Shown here: positions 35,044 through 45,338 of the stretch, piece by piece | Numbering within the stretch: the stretch's first letter is position 1 | How the letters are laid out: every line of letters begins with the position of its first letter | Assembly: GCF_000424545.1 (NCBI RefSeq) | Contig: NZ_AUKC01000023.1 | Coordinates: 6,648-60,528, forward strand | Source: Butyrivibrio sp. NC3005 | GTDB lineage: Bacteria > Bacillota > Clostridia > Lachnospirales > Lachnospiraceae | Reading direction: 5' to 3' | Length of the DNA: 53,881 bases | Translations under genes and position numbers: made by a program | The notes under the pieces: generated by a model | What the model was told of the DNA's origin: nothing | Seen by the model: only the letters and a program-made list of their open reading frames with translations | Database searches by the model: none

Positions 35044-37995
35044 TTAACCCTTTGCTTTGAAAAAATCCTCTCCAATATTACACTCTGCTATAAGTGGTAC
35101 TGCCATATGTGCAGCATTCTGCATCTGTGCTGTAAGAATCTCTTTTACCTTATCTACTTCATCTTTAGCTGTTTCTATTAAAAGTTCATCGTGTATCTGA
35201 AGTATCAGCTTTGATTTCATATTTCTTGTACGAAGCTCTTTATAAACATTAATCATTGCTATCTTCATGATATCTGCAGCTGTTCCCTGAATAGGCGCAT
35301 TCATGGCAACTCTTTCACCAAATTGTCTTTTATTATGATTAGAATCAGTTATTTCCGGAATAGGACGTCTTCTATCAAACATTGTCACACTATATCCTTT
35401 TTCTCTGGCAAATTCAATTGCCTTCTTCTGATATTCCTTAACTTTTGGATACATTTTGAAATACTCATCCATGTATCCTGAAGCTTCAGTTCTGGATATT
35501 CCCAAATCTGCTGCAAGGCCAAATGAACTGATTCCGTATACAATACCAAAGTTTACAGCCTTAGCGTTGCTTCTTTGAAGATCTGTTACCTCTTCAAATG
35601 GTGTATGGAAAACCCTAGAAGCAGTACTTCTATGAATATCTTTTCCTGACTTATAATCTTCAATGAGTCCTTCATCCTTAGAAATATCTGCAAGTATTCT
35701 AAGCTCAACCTGACTATAATCTGCATCTGCAAATACATAGCCATCTCGTGGAACAAATACTTTTCTTATTGCCCTTCCAAGTTCTGTTCTCATCGGTATA
35801 TTCTGCAGGTTTGGATCTGATGAAGATATTCTTCCTGTTGCTGTTATTGTCTGATTAAACTTAGTATGTATTCTATTATCCTTACCTATATAGTCAGCAA
35901 GGGAATCTGCATAGGTACTCTTAAGCTTAGTAAGTGTACGATACTCTAGTATTTTTTTTACAAAAGGATAATCTCCGGCAAGGCTTTCCAGTACTTCGGC
36001 AGATGTAGAATAACCAGTCTTGGTCTTTTTTCCGCCAGGTATATTCATATCTTCAAACAAAATAGTCCCAAGCTGTTTAGGCGAGTTAATATTAAACTCT
36101 TTGCCGACTTCCTCATATATATCCTTTTCCAGCGAAAGAATACCATGTTTTAGGCTATCACCATACTCTTTCAAAGCTTCTTTCTTACATATAATGCCTT
36201 CCTTCTCCATATCATAAAGAACATATGTAAGCGGCATTTCGATTTTTCTCATAAGATTAAGCTCATTTATAGCCTTCAATGACTTCTCCAAAGCCCTTGC
36301 TGCTTCATAGAAAACCCTTGCATTATCACAGGAATACTCAGTCATCCTCTCTAAAGCTTTTTCTGGATCAAGTTCTATCTTGTCTTCTTTTTTCTTTTTT
36401 CTCTTTGGTTTCTCATCCTCTTTTGGAGTTTCTAACAAAAAGTCAAAAGTCATCTGAACAGGTATTTCAAAAAAGTCCTTAAGCTTTGTTTTACCAAAGT
36501 ATTCCTCATAACTCTTTACACTAAGATTCAGATATTCTAAAGCAATATCACTAATTGTATAATCATTTTTCAAAGGATTTATCAAATATGCTCCAAGGAG
36601 GATATCAAAGTTTCCTTCTTCTTTTTCGTTATCAATTTCATATGGTGTAAAAAAGTGATATGTATTTTTTATATCAAAAGTTGAAAGTCTGCACTCCTTT
36701 GATAATAGTTCAAGTTTTTTCCTAAAATATTCCAAAGACATGGAATCATCTTTTTTGATAAAATATGCTTTCCTTTCGTCAAAGCACAAGGAAAGTCCCA
36801 TAAAGTCTTCTGTGTTTTTAGAATCTTCAAGAAGCATATATCCAACAAATGTATCTTTGTTTTTCCCCTTTTCTAAAGCTTTGTTAAATATCTCTTCTGC
36901 TTCATTAATTCCACATACAAGATGTTTCTCATAAGGAACATTTGATAAATCTATTCTGGTAAGTATTTCATCATTATCTGCTTCTTCGAAGGATTCTTTT
37001 ACATCATCAGAAACAACTATACCATCGAACGGGTTTTCATCTGCATTAATAAATTCTCCGCAGCTGTCTTCTGCAAAATTATCTTTCTCTAAAGAAACAT
37101 TTTCAAAAAGACCTGGGAACTTCTTTGCCAAAAAGATAACTTTATTCTCGTTAAGTATTTCTATGACATCAGTATTTATACTTATTCTTTCGAAAGATAA
37201 ATTCTCTTTTTGAAGATAATCGTCTATCTCTTTATTGCTTTCATCTGAAAGAAATATTTTTTCAGAGAAAATGTTGCTCATAAGCAATACAATATCTTTA
37301 GTTTTCAATAATTTTTCTTTTATAGAATTTCCTGAAATTTCTTCGATATTTGTATATATTCCTTCTATAGATTCATACTGTTCAAGAAGTCTTAAAGAAG
37401 TACCAAGTCCAAGAAAATCATCCGATGAAATCTCAGAACATCTTTCATCATCTTCAACATTTCTAAAATATTGTCCAGTTAAAACAAGAGCTGCATTCAG
37501 GTATTTGGATTCGATATTTAGATAATCACTCCATGCACTACCTTCAGATATAACAGTGCTTGTGTTTTCTATAACAACATTTTCACTTTTTTCCTGGAGA
37601 AGAATTACATTGTCAGAATAGATAACTACATCGTTATCATTCTTTTTCAGGCTTACTATTTTTCTGATAACATCAATAGATTCTGCATCACTGTATTTTA
37701 GAAGAGGAATAGATATTTTTGGAAGTAAATCAATTAAGATTTGCCTTTGCTTTTTTAATTCTTTTACAAAAAAATCACTGTTCTTCTTATATGACTTACA
37801 GGATTTCTTTCTCTCAAGACTTTCTTCTCCATCAAAGCAAACAACAAAATCAGAGTCTGTATTTTTTTCAAATTCTTTTAAAATAAAATATAAAAAGCCA
37901 TATATTCCACTTGAATACTCTTTGGTAGCACGAGGAAGCAAAAGCCATGCTTTTTCCAATATACTTTCACCATCGAATATCAAAAGTTTTTTCAT
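35044..37995 (-). CDS. polA: DNA polymerase I with degenerate nuclease domains
   Basis: The 983-residue protein keeps an intact polymerase domain: GRISSSDPNLQNIPMRTELG, DADYSQVELRILAD, RSNAKAVNFGIVYGIS and IHDELLIE, with both catalytic aspartates. The N-terminal 5'-nuclease domain is eroded: LIFDGES and VVCFDGE remain, but the places of GYEADD, DKDLxQL and GDxSDNIPG read YSDAES, SDNVILLQ and TGQYFRNVED, so at least four metal-binding carboxylates are missing. The 3'-5' exonuclease region (VGYMLLEDS) also lacks its D-x-E. An acidic linker and a Lys-rich patch (PKRKKKKEDK) separate the parts. AGGAGG nine bases before ATG sets the start; the longer frame begins with TTG. Confidence 0.93.
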   Translation of the reverse strand: MKKLLIFDGESILEKAWLLLPRATKEYSSGIYGFLYFILKEFEKNTDSDFVVCFDGEESLERKKSCKSYKKNSDFFVKELKKQRQILIDLLPKISIPLLKYSDAESIDVIRKIVSLKKNDNDVVIYSDNVILLQEKSENVVIENTSTVISEGSAWSDYLNIESKYLNAALVLTGQYFRNVEDDERCSEISSDDFLGLGTSLRLLEQYESIEGIYTNIEEISGNSIKEKLLKTKDIVLLMSNIFSEKIFLSDESNKEIDDYLQKENLSFERISINTDVIEILNENKVIFLAKKFPGLFENVSLEKDNFAEDSCGEFINADENPFDGIVVSDDVKESFEEADNDEILTRIDLSNVPYEKHLVCGINEAEEIFNKALEKGKNKDTFVGYMLLEDSKNTEDFMGLSLCFDERKAYFIKKDDSMSLEYFRKKLELLSKECRLSTFDIKNTYHFFTPYEIDNEKEEGNFDILLGAYLINPLKNDYTISDIALEYLNLSVKSYEEYFGKTKLKDFFEIPVQMTFDFLLETPKEDEKPKRKKKKEDKIELDPEKALERMTEYSCDNARVFYEAARALEKSLKAINELNLMRKIEMPLTYVLYDMEKEGIICKKEALKEYGDSLKHGILSLEKDIYEEVGKEFNINSPKQLGTILFEDMNIPGGKKTKTGYSTSAEVLESLAGDYPFVKKILEYRTLTKLKSTYADSLADYIGKDNRIHTKFNQTITATGRISSSDPNLQNIPMRTELGRAIRKVFVPRDGYVFADADYSQVELRILADISKDEGLIEDYKSGKDIHRSTASRVFHTPFEEVTDLQRSNAKAVNFGIVYGISSFGLAADLGISRTEASGYMDEYFKMYPKVKEYQKKAIEFAREKGYSVTMFDRRRPIPEITDSNHNKRQFGERVAMNAPIQGTAADIMKIAMINVYKELRTRNMKSKLILQIHDELLIETAKDEVDKVKEILTAQMQNAAHMAVPLIAECNIGEDFFKAKG

Positions 37996-38032
37996 ATATT
38001 CCAACCTCCTAAAGGTTTTTGTATTATTGTTT

Positions 38033-38362
38033 CTATCTAAGAACTTTTAAAGCAAGAATTAATAGACATCCTGCAAGAAGAACAACTATTACCTGCAAAA
38101 TAAGTGCAAATATTTTAAGTCTTCTAGACGAACGAAGTCTTTTTTTTGCCATGTTTATCTGTTCATCAAGTTCTGCTACAAGATTAAAAGCATTGCCGTC
38201 TTCAAGTCTCTTCATTCCTGTACCGACTATAAACTGTATTGTCAATTCTTCTTTACAATCTTCGCATTGCTCAATATGTTCAAGAAATGCAGCAAGCTCA
38301 TCATTTTCCAAAGTGCCATCCAAAAAAGCTGCTATATCATGTTCTGCCTGCTTATGTGTCAT
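38033..38362 (-). CDS. Zinc-finger membrane protein (anti-sigma-like)
   Basis: The 109-residue protein has the ZAS-type motif HIEQCEDC (HxxxCxxC) with an earlier His at residue 8, then a basic stretch and one C-terminal membrane helix (about 84-106). That layout is typical of zf-HC2 anti-sigma factors. No sigma factor gene is near, so the partner is unknown. It overlaps the glycosylase gene by 11 bases and precedes polA by 37. Confidence 0.8.
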   Translation of the reverse strand: MTHKQAEHDIAAFLDGTLENDELAAFLEHIEQCEDCKEELTIQFIVGTGMKRLEDGNAFNLVAELDEQINMAKKRLRSSRRLKIFALILQVIVVLLAGCLLILALKVLR

Positions 38363-39188
38363 AATAATCCTTTCTTATACCCATGAATAAATACTGCTGC
38401 ATAAGTCCGGCATAAGGACTCCAGACTTTCACATCAAAATCCTTCGGATAATTCTCCATTGCTCTTTTTACCCATACATCAATTGGAAAAGCATCCATTC
38501 TATGATATCCAAATAATCTTATGCATGAAGCAACTTTTATACCAATGCCTTTTACGGACATAAGTTCTTCACAAAGCTTATCATCATCAAGACTTGATGC
38601 TCTTTCAAGACCTCCATTTTCTGCCCATTTGCAAGCTGCAATTATATACGGAAGTCTATATCCAAGAGAACAGTTGTAAAGATTATTATCACAATTATTT
38701 TGGTCATCATCATAATAGGCTTCTAAAATCTGCGAAGGCGTTGGAATATCATATATTTCTTCGCCATCATAATTGCCTAATTTATTACCAGCTACTCTGC
38801 AGACTTTTTCCAGACAGCTTTTTATAGCTGGTATATTTTTCCTTTGAGAAATGATAAATGAAATTACCATTTCCCAAGGATCCTGCCTAAGGATTCTTAT
38901 TCCTTTAGCACTTTCTGACGATTTCAGCAGAAATGAATCATTTCTATCAATGTTTTCACGTATCGCCTGATAATTCTCATCCATATCGAAATAGTACTTA
39001 AAAATCGTATCCCACTCTTTTTTTGTACACGAAAAATCAAACTCCGTATCAGAAAGTTTGCGTACATATAACACTTTATGAAAAGCTACTATTCGGTAAG
39101 TTTCATCGTCAATTTCTTTCCATCTGAAACATTGACCGCTTTCCGCTATTTTTTTTAAATCAAAATCATCTGTAATAACAATAACCAT
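38352..39188 (-). CDS. 8-oxoguanine DNA glycosylase/lyase, OGG1 type
   Basis: The 278-residue enzyme belongs to the HhH-GPD superfamily: N-terminal SGQCFRWKEID, helix-hairpin-helix MSVKGIGIKVASCIRLFG with the catalytic Lys, and FPIDVWVKR with the catalytic Asp. It is like the clostridial OGG1 enzymes, which excise 8-oxoG. It overlaps the membrane-protein gene upstream by 23 bases and the zinc-finger gene downstream, so the genes are cotranscribed with polA. Confidence 0.92.
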   Translation of the reverse strand: MVIVITDDFDLKKIAESGQCFRWKEIDDETYRIVAFHKVLYVRKLSDTEFDFSCTKKEWDTIFKYYFDMDENYQAIRENIDRNDSFLLKSSESAKGIRILRQDPWEMVISFIISQRKNIPAIKSCLEKVCRVAGNKLGNYDGEEIYDIPTPSQILEAYYDDDQNNCDNNLYNCSLGYRLPYIIAACKWAENGGLERASSLDDDKLCEELMSVKGIGIKVASCIRLFGYHRMDAFPIDVWVKRAMENYPKDFDVKVWSPYAGLMQQYLFMGIRKDYYDT

Positions 39189-39621
39189 TAGCTCTCACAC
39201 ATTTAGAAATCTTCATTCTCAACCTAAGTGAAATTAGAATAATCAAAACAATTTCAATAGCAACCATATTAAAAAATGAATAACCAGTTCCAAGTAACAC
39301 AACATAAAGTGCTGCAAAAACATTTATTATCGATGAAATCCCCCAAAATATCCAACTGATAAAATTTGCCCTATAGCATGATATTCTAATAATAGCTGCA
39401 TTTATAACCTGAAGTATAAGGTATATCGCAATAAAAAATATAACTATAAAAAGACCCATCGCACCAAAAACACCTATAGCACTTCCTAAATCACTACGAT
39501 TACCATCACCAAGCATCCCGTTGATAGTCATACATAACCAAAAAATAGATGCAAGTCCTTCTGCCGGAAGTAATAAGTTTACTCCCAGCTCATACTTAAG
39601 CAGCTTCCCAATCTCATTCAT
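39166..39621 (-). CDS. Small integral membrane protein of unknown function
   Basis: The 151-residue protein has about four hydrophobic helices (LLLPAEGLASIFWLC, GLFIVIFFIAIYLILQV, IFWGISSIINVFAALYVV, MVAIEIVLIILISL). I do not recognise the family. The ATG at 39621 follows GGAGAA; the longer frame begins with GTG five codons earlier. It is the first gene of the operon that continues with the glycosylase and polA, overlapping the former by 23 bases. Confidence 0.75.
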   Translation of the reverse strand: MNEIGKLLKYELGVNLLLPAEGLASIFWLCMTINGMLGDGNRSDLGSAIGVFGAMGLFIVIFFIAIYLILQVINAAIIRISCYRANFISWIFWGISSIINVFAALYVVLLGTGYSFFNMVAIEIVLIILISLRLRMKISKCVRANGYCYYR

Positions 39622-39704
39622 ACCGTTCTTCTCCACAATATAGACTTATATAATCCACTTCTTAATTGCATTAAGCTTTAATCCGTATATGTTTTAATAT
39701 TTTT

Positions 39705-41582
39705 TTACTCTCCAGACTTAACTTCTTTCCAAAGCCTGTTATACATCTCATCTGCTTTGCTTCCAAGATAAAGATAAGTATTACAACGACTAAGTGTATC
39801 CTCATCCGGAAATGCAACCTTAGAATTCTTTATAGATTCATCTTCTATCATCTGCTGAGCTTTTAGATTTGGAGTTGTATAAGTGACATATTCAAAGTTT
39901 TTAAGTGCTATATCTTCTCTGCACAAAAAGTCTATCCACTTATGCGCATTTTCAACATGTCTTGCATTCTTAGTAATACACCATCCATCAAGCCATACAT
40001 TCGATCCTTCTTTTGGAACAACATATGCCAAATCTTTGTTCTCTCTTTGAGTATAAAGTGCTTCACCTGAATATATAACGCCAAGTGCTGCCTCTCCGCC
40101 AATCATCTTATCTCTAACCTGATCGACTACATACGCCTGAACAAGTGGCTTTTGGTTAAGCAAATCTTTAGCTGCGACTTTTAATTCATCCGGATTTGTT
40201 GAATTTATCGAATAACCATTTTTAGCAAGAGCTACCATAAAAGCATCTCTAACTGAATCCTGCATCAGAATCTGACCTTTATACTTCTTGTCCCAAAGAA
40301 TATCCCAACTCTCAACAGGTTCTTTTACAAGCTTTTTGTTATACAAAATGCCTACTGTTCCGCAGAAGTTTGGAACTGTATATTTGTTACCTTCGTCAAA
40401 TGAAGCCGCTGTCTTCATATAGTTAGGATCAATGTTTGCATAAGCATTAGGAATTTTTTCCTTATTAAGTTCCTGTAGCATATTCTCTTTAATCAAACGT
40501 GCAATCATGTAATCAGATGGACATATAACATCATATGCTGCATTATCTGAAGCTACTTTTGCATACATAATTTCATTTGATTCAAAAGCATCATATACTA
40601 CTTCAATTCCAGTTTCTTTTTGGAACTGCTTTACAACATCGGGATCTATATACTCTCCCCAATTGTAGACATATACTTGATTTTCTTTTGTTCTAAATAC
40701 ACCGCCAAAAGACAAACCAACAAATATACATGTAATAATTACTGCAAATAGTATTGCAAAATTTCTGCCCTTTGAAGACTTCTTTGCATATGATACGTTT
40801 TTTTTGCCTGCTGCCTGCATAGAGCGTGCACGAAGTCCTCTTCTAGCCATTATAAGAATAATAACTGCCAGAAAAATAATCGTGGAAAGAGCATATATTT
40901 CTGGCTGAATACCCCTCTTAACCTCATTATAAATTTTAGTAGAAAGAGTATCAAAACCTGAACCCTTAGTAAAATATGTAATAATAAAGTCATCAAGCGA
41001 CATAGTAAAAGCCATCATAGCTCCTGACAAAATCGCAGGAATCAAATCCGGAAGTATAGTTTTTCTAAACGCAAAAAAAGGTTCTGCTCCAAGATCAAGA
41101 GCTGCTTCATAAACACTTGGACTAATCGTCTTCATACGCGGCATCACACTAAGCATTACATATGGTATGTTAAATGTAATATGCGCTATAAGAACGGTAA
41201 TAAAACCTGTATTAAAATGCAAAACTCTAAACAAAAGCATAAGACTGATACCAGTTACAATATCAGCATTTATCATCGGAATATTAGTCATTCCCATGAT
41301 GACTGCTCTTGTCTTTTTATTTAGTCCTACCATAGCAACACAAGTAACTGTTCCTATTATAGTTGCAATAAGCGTAGATATGATTGCTATGATAAGAGTA
41401 TTTGCTACTGCATTTATGACATCTGAATCAGAAGCAAGATTCAAATACCATTTAAGCGTAAATCCCCCCCATTTTGAACGGGATTTACTCTCATTAAAAG
41501 ATAACACTATCATTGTCAGTATCGGAAGATACATAAATAACAGTATTATTCCCATGTAAATTTTTTCGAGTTTCTTTTTCAT
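39705..41582 (-). CDS. potCD: PotC-PotD fusion: polyamine permease plus substrate-binding domain
   Basis: The 625-residue protein joins a PotC-type permease (about 1-255: ALDLGAEPFFAFRKTILPDL EAA loop, FTMSLDDFIITYF) to a PotD-type binding domain (about 305-625: VYNWGEYIDPDVVKQFQKET, VICPSDYMIARLI, PKEGSNVWLDGWCITKNA) through one extra membrane helix (about 274-292). Normally these are separate proteins; the fusion tethers the binding domain outside the membrane. It begins immediately after the potB stop. Spermidine or putrescine import is inferred from family. Confidence 0.92.
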   Translation of the reverse strand: MKKKLEKIYMGIILLFMYLPILTMIVLSFNESKSRSKWGGFTLKWYLNLASDSDVINAVANTLIIAIISTLIATIIGTVTCVAMVGLNKKTRAVIMGMTNIPMINADIVTGISLMLLFRVLHFNTGFITVLIAHITFNIPYVMLSVMPRMKTISPSVYEAALDLGAEPFFAFRKTILPDLIPAILSGAMMAFTMSLDDFIITYFTKGSGFDTLSTKIYNEVKRGIQPEIYALSTIIFLAVIILIMARRGLRARSMQAAGKKNVSYAKKSSKGRNFAILFAVIITCIFVGLSFGGVFRTKENQVYVYNWGEYIDPDVVKQFQKETGIEVVYDAFESNEIMYAKVASDNAAYDVICPSDYMIARLIKENMLQELNKEKIPNAYANIDPNYMKTAASFDEGNKYTVPNFCGTVGILYNKKLVKEPVESWDILWDKKYKGQILMQDSVRDAFMVALAKNGYSINSTNPDELKVAAKDLLNQKPLVQAYVVDQVRDKMIGGEAALGVIYSGEALYTQRENKDLAYVVPKEGSNVWLDGWCITKNARHVENAHKWIDFLCREDIALKNFEYVTYTTPNLKAQQMIEDESIKNSKVAFPDEDTLSRCNTYLYLGSKADEMYNRLWKEVKSGE

Positions 41583-42404
41583 TTACTTACGGTCCTCCTT
41601 CTGATCTGACACAGCCGAAACGACCATGTTAATAATGATAAATATCATCAGAATAAGAGACAATCCGCTTCCCATATTCCAGTCATATGTAAGCGTAAAT
41701 TCCTGCTCAATAACATTACCGATAAGTAAAATCTTGGATCCGCCCATCATGGTACTGATCGCAAATGTAGTAAGTGCCGGTATAAATACCATTGTCACCC
41801 CACTTATTATTCCAGGCAAAGTCAAAGGAAGTGTAATTCTAAAAAATGTCTGGAATGAATTAGCTCCAAGGTCTCTTGCCGCATTAATTACATTGTCATC
41901 AATTCTTGCAAGAGAATTATAGATAGGCAAAATCATAAATGGCAAAAAGTTATATACCATACCTATTACAATCGCAAGAGGCGTATTAATAACATTTATA
42001 TTGGGCAAATGGAGTAGTGTAAGTAAACCATTTATAACGCCTTTATTCTCTAAAAGTGTCATCCATGCCAATGTTCTTAATAGAAAATTCATCCACATTG
42101 GCAGAATAAACAGTGTTGTTATTATTCCTTTAGAATTGACTTTGTTTTTAGCTAAAATCATTCCAAGAGGATATGCAAGTAAAAAACATACAACAGTACT
42201 GATAAAAGCAAGTATTAGGGCTAAAATCAGTGACTTCAAGTTATTTTTCTCAGTAATTGCAATTACATTTGACAATGTAAATGCTCCGGTCTTATCTGTA
42301 AGACCATAGAAAAATATCATTCCAAGAGGAACCAAAATAAATATAAGACACCATGCAAGATATGGAGATGCAAGTGCAACTGACGCCTTAGATTTCTTAA
42401 ACAT
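41583..42404 (-). CDS. potB: Spermidine/putrescine ABC permease PotB
   Basis: The 273-residue membrane protein has about six helices and the EAA loop [25 protein letters not shown]. It forms the channel with the permease half of the next gene. It overlaps the potA end by eight bases. Confidence 0.93.
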   Translation of the reverse strand: MFKKSKASVALASPYLAWCLIFILVPLGMIFFYGLTDKTGAFTLSNVIAITEKNNLKSLILALILAFISTVVCFLLAYPLGMILAKNKVNSKGIITTLFILPMWMNFLLRTLAWMTLLENKGVINGLLTLLHLPNINVINTPLAIVIGMVYNFLPFMILPIYNSLARIDDNVINAARDLGANSFQTFFRITLPLTLPGIISGVTMVFIPALTTFAISTMMGGSKILLIGNVIEQEFTLTYDWNMGSGLSLILMIFIIINMVVSAVSDQKEDRK

Positions 42405-43473
42405 CTATTTCAATAGCCTCCTCATCTTCTGAAGCAGGACGATTCATAACCTGAATATTAAATGGATCTACCTTAATATCCACCTGTGTTCCTACTTCAT
42501 ACATCTTTGTAGAATGTACAAGCCACTCGAAACCACCAGCAGTAACTTCCATTTCGTAGTGAACACCCTTAAATATCATATGGCTAACTGTTCCAGCCAA
42601 AGTTCCCTCACCACGTTTTACAAGTTCTACATCTTCTGGACGAATAACGACATCAACTGGTTTATTCTCTCCAAATCCCTTATCAACACAGGCAAAATTT
42701 GTACCTAGAATTCTAACAAGTTCATCCCTAACCATAGTTGCATGAATAATATTACTGTCACCAATAAAGTCAGCTACAAAAGCATTTTCAGGTTCGTTAT
42801 AAATAGTTTCAGGTGAACCTTCCTGCTGAATGTATCCTTGGTTCATAACTACGATATGATCTGACATTGTCAGAGCTTCTTCCTGATCATGAGTTACATA
42901 TACAAATGTGATTCCAAGTTCATTCTTCAATCGAATAAGCTCATACTGCATGTCCTGTCTTAATTTCAAATCAAGAGCACCAAGAGGCTCATCAAGAAGA
43001 AGAACTTTTGGTTCATTAACAATAGCCCTTGCTATTGCAACTCTTTGCTGCTGACCACCAGATAAGGACTCTGGCATACGATGTTCAAATCCTTCAAGAT
43101 TTACAAGTTTTAGCGCATATTTAATCTTATCTTTTATATAAGCATCTGTTTTATTTTTGATTTTTAGACCAAAAGCAATATTCTCAGCAATATCCATGTG
43201 CGTAAAAAGTGCATACTTCTGGAAAACTGTATTAAGCTGACGCTTGTTAGGAGCAAGATTAGTGATATCTTTTCCATCAAAAATAACCCTTCCTTTATCA
43301 GGTGTCTCAAAACCACCTATCATACGAAGAGTTGTTGTCTTTCCACATCCTGATGGTCCAAGGATAGTGACAAATGAATTTTCTCTAATAACCAGATTCA
43401 AATCATCAAGAATCATCTGACCGTTATATGACTTAGAAATATTTTCAAGCCTGATTAACTCTTTTCTTGGCAT
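42397..43473 (-). CDS. potA: Spermidine/putrescine ABC ATPase PotA
   Basis: The 358-residue protein has Walker [10 protein letters not shown], signature [15 protein letters not shown], Walker [13 protein letters not shown] and switch His in [12 protein letters not shown]-terminal TOBE domain (about 270-345) follows. It powers polyamine uptake. GGGAGG stands eight bases before the ATG. It is first in the potA-potB-potCD operon. Confidence 0.95.
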   Translation of the reverse strand: MPRKELIRLENISKSYNGQMILDDLNLVIRENSFVTILGPSGCGKTTTLRMIGGFETPDKGRVIFDGKDITNLAPNKRQLNTVFQKYALFTHMDIAENIAFGLKIKNKTDAYIKDKIKYALKLVNLEGFEHRMPESLSGGQQQRVAIARAIVNEPKVLLLDEPLGALDLKLRQDMQYELIRLKNELGITFVYVTHDQEEALTMSDHIVVMNQGYIQQEGSPETIYNEPENAFVADFIGDSNIIHATMVRDELVRILGTNFACVDKGFGENKPVDVVIRPEDVELVKRGEGTLAGTVSHMIFKGVHYEMEVTAGGFEWLVHSTKMYEVGTQVDIKVDPFNIQVMNRPASEDEEAIEIDV

Positions 43474-43541
43474 TGCAAAAACCTCCCATAACCTTGTTTC
43501 AAATTTCAGTGTAAGTGCTACCGAAACTTTCCACTTGTAAC

Positions 43542-43569
43542 ACTATATCATCTTTACAGATTTTCACAA
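43542..43569 (-). promoter_or_regulatory. Promoter of the pot operon
   Basis: On the minus strand TTGTGA (43569-43564), a 16-base spacer and TATAGT (43547-43542), directly after the stop of the upstream gene. Confidence 0.55.
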
Positions 43570-43570
43570 C

Positions 43571-44311
43571 CTAAATATGATTTTTTCTGCAAAAAAATTC
43601 AATTAAATCCAAATCTTCCGGATATGTAAGTTTATAATTCGGACCTACTTCAAAAAATTTATATCCTTTTGAAGACTTTGGAAGCTGATATGCAGCAAAA
43701 TAAACGTCACTATTAACATCAAAATACTCTCTAAGAATCCTGTAACGATAAGCTTCCGGTGCCTGAATCAAGAAATAATCTTCTCTTTTTGGAATACCTT
43801 CAAGGAAACTTCCAAGTGAATCAGTAATACGCTGACAAGTTTCGACATAATCGTACTCATCTAATATTCCCATATATTTATCGACAATATCGCTATTTAA
43901 AAGAGGTCTAGCTGCCTCATGAAATATTACTTTTTCACATTCTTTGTAATTTTCATCAATATAGTCCATTGCATTTTGAAAAGACTCTGCTCGGCTGTTT
44001 CCGCCCTTTATAGTTTCAACGTTATATTCCCTTTTTATCCTGCCATTTATCAGCATTTCTTCTTCGAGAACCACAATTACTTTATCAAGCTTTTTTGAAC
44101 TTTTCAGGCAATTAATTCCATAGCTTATTGCTTCTTTTCCATTTATTTTTATATACTGCTTGTGCATTTTTTGATTAAATCTGCTTCCAAGACCTGCTGC
44201 TAGAAGTATCCCAACATTCTTAACACTTTTTTGGTTATTCGAGAATTCTTCACTTTTAGATAATTGCTCATCTACTACAAATTTATTATTAGTACTAGTA
44301 TTATTATTCAT
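43571..44311 (-). CDS. IspD/TarI-family cytidylyltransferase
   Basis: The 246-residue protein is of the IspD superfamily: LLAAGLGSRFNQKMHKQY (CTP-binding GxGxR and KQY), FHEAARPLL and KLTYPEDLDLIEFF. It should couple CTP to a phosphorylated small molecule. An N-terminal tail of about 30 polar residues (N, S, E, K) precedes the fold. The partners, LicD and a hydroxyacid dehydrogenase, suggest a TarI-like role in surface decoration rather than isoprenoid synthesis, but MEP-pathway IspD cannot be excluded. The ATG at 44311 overlaps the upstream stop (TGATG); a GTG precedes it by one codon. Confidence 0.8.
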   Translation of the reverse strand: MNNNTSTNNKFVVDEQLSKSEEFSNNQKSVKNVGILLAAGLGSRFNQKMHKQYIKINGKEAISYGINCLKSSKKLDKVIVVLEEEMLINGRIKREYNVETIKGGNSRAESFQNAMDYIDENYKECEKVIFHEAARPLLNSDIVDKYMGILDEYDYVETCQRITDSLGSFLEGIPKREDYFLIQAPEAYRYRILREYFDVNSDVYFAAYQLPKSSKGYKFFEVGPNYKLTYPEDLDLIEFFCRKNHI

Positions 44312-45318
44312 CACATAACTCTTTCATCACCAAGATAGTTTATTAGCTTGTGTATAACCATCTCTGTTCCTTTATATACAACCTCATCACTTGCCCCAGC
44401 AATATGCGGTGTTATTATAAGATTAGGAGCATCAAGAAGCTTATACTCGTTTGAAATTGGTTCTTTTTTTACGACATCAAGCGCTGCACCGGAAAGTTTC
44501 CCTGAAACAAGAGCATCAAACAGTGCATCTTCATCAACAAGCCCGCCTCTTGCAGCATTTATGAAATATGCTCCATCTTTCATCATTGAAAAAGTTTCTG
44601 CATTCATCATATCCTTATTATCTGCAGTAAGAGGGCAATGAAGTGATACAACATCAGATTCTTTTAAAAGTTCTTCAAAACTCACAGCTTTTATATTTTC
44701 AGTTCGTGAAATAGCCACATCAAGCGGATCATAAATTAAAATTTTCATTCCGAAGGCTTCAGCTTTTTTCGCAAGTTCTCTACCAACATTCCCAAAGCCC
44801 ACAATTCCAAGTGTCATCAGTCTCGGACTTTTTCCTCTAAGCGTATGATACGGCGATGAATCATTTAACCCCCAAATTGTATCTTTATATTCAGAAGGAA
44901 TCATTCGTTTATCTGATGTTATCTTTTTTTCGTGAATAAGATGATTGGATTTTGAAATATTTCTACATAAATCCAATATATATCCCATTACAATTTCTGA
45001 AACTGCACTGGCATTTCTTCCTGCATTATGCATGACACAAACATGCTTTTTCTCTGCTGCTTTCATGTCAATCACGGATTTAACTCCACCTCTGCAGCAA
45101 ATGATAAGTTTTAAGTTTTCAGCTTTTTCAATAACTTTTTGGGTAACTGTTTCAAACTCAGAAATCAGTATATCGTAAGGTTCTATAATTTTTGCCAAAT
45201 CTTCTGATTCCATAACTTCATGAGAAACTATATAACCTGCAGTATCAAATTCAACATCTTTTATGGTATTTCGCAAAGTTTCTATATTAACTTCAGCTGT
45301 AACAAGCGCTTTATACAT
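44311..45318 (-). CDS. D-2-hydroxyacid dehydrogenase, phosphoglycerate dehydrogenase-like
   Basis: The 335-residue enzyme has the NAD-binding motif GIVGFGNVGRELAKKAEAFG, the substrate Arg in NAARGGLVDEDAL and the catalytic His in TPHIAGAS. That places it among D-isomer-specific 2-hydroxyacid dehydrogenases. It lacks a C-terminal ACT domain, so it is not a classical SerA. The start ATG at 45318 follows AAGGAG; the longer frame opens with TTG inside the licD end. It lies 20 bases after licD and overlaps the cytidylyltransferase, so the three form one unit. Confidence 0.82.
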   Translation of the reverse strand: MYKALVTAEVNIETLRNTIKDVEFDTAGYIVSHEVMESEDLAKIIEPYDILISEFETVTQKVIEKAENLKLIICCRGGVKSVIDMKAAEKKHVCVMHNAGRNASAVSEIVMGYILDLCRNISKSNHLIHEKKITSDKRMIPSEYKDTIWGLNDSSPYHTLRGKSPRLMTLGIVGFGNVGRELAKKAEAFGMKILIYDPLDVAISRTENIKAVSFEELLKESDVVSLHCPLTADNKDMMNAETFSMMKDGAYFINAARGGLVDEDALFDALVSGKLSGAALDVVKKEPISNEYKLLDAPNLIITPHIAGASDEVVYKGTEMVIHKLINYLGDERVM

Positions 45319-45338
45319 AGTTGCAATACTCCTTACAA

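Noticed and set aside
38033..38362. Assignment of the zinc-finger protein as anti-sigma factor with a cognate sigma gene nearby
   Set aside because: No sigma factor is encoded in the window; only the zf-HC2-like architecture is supported.
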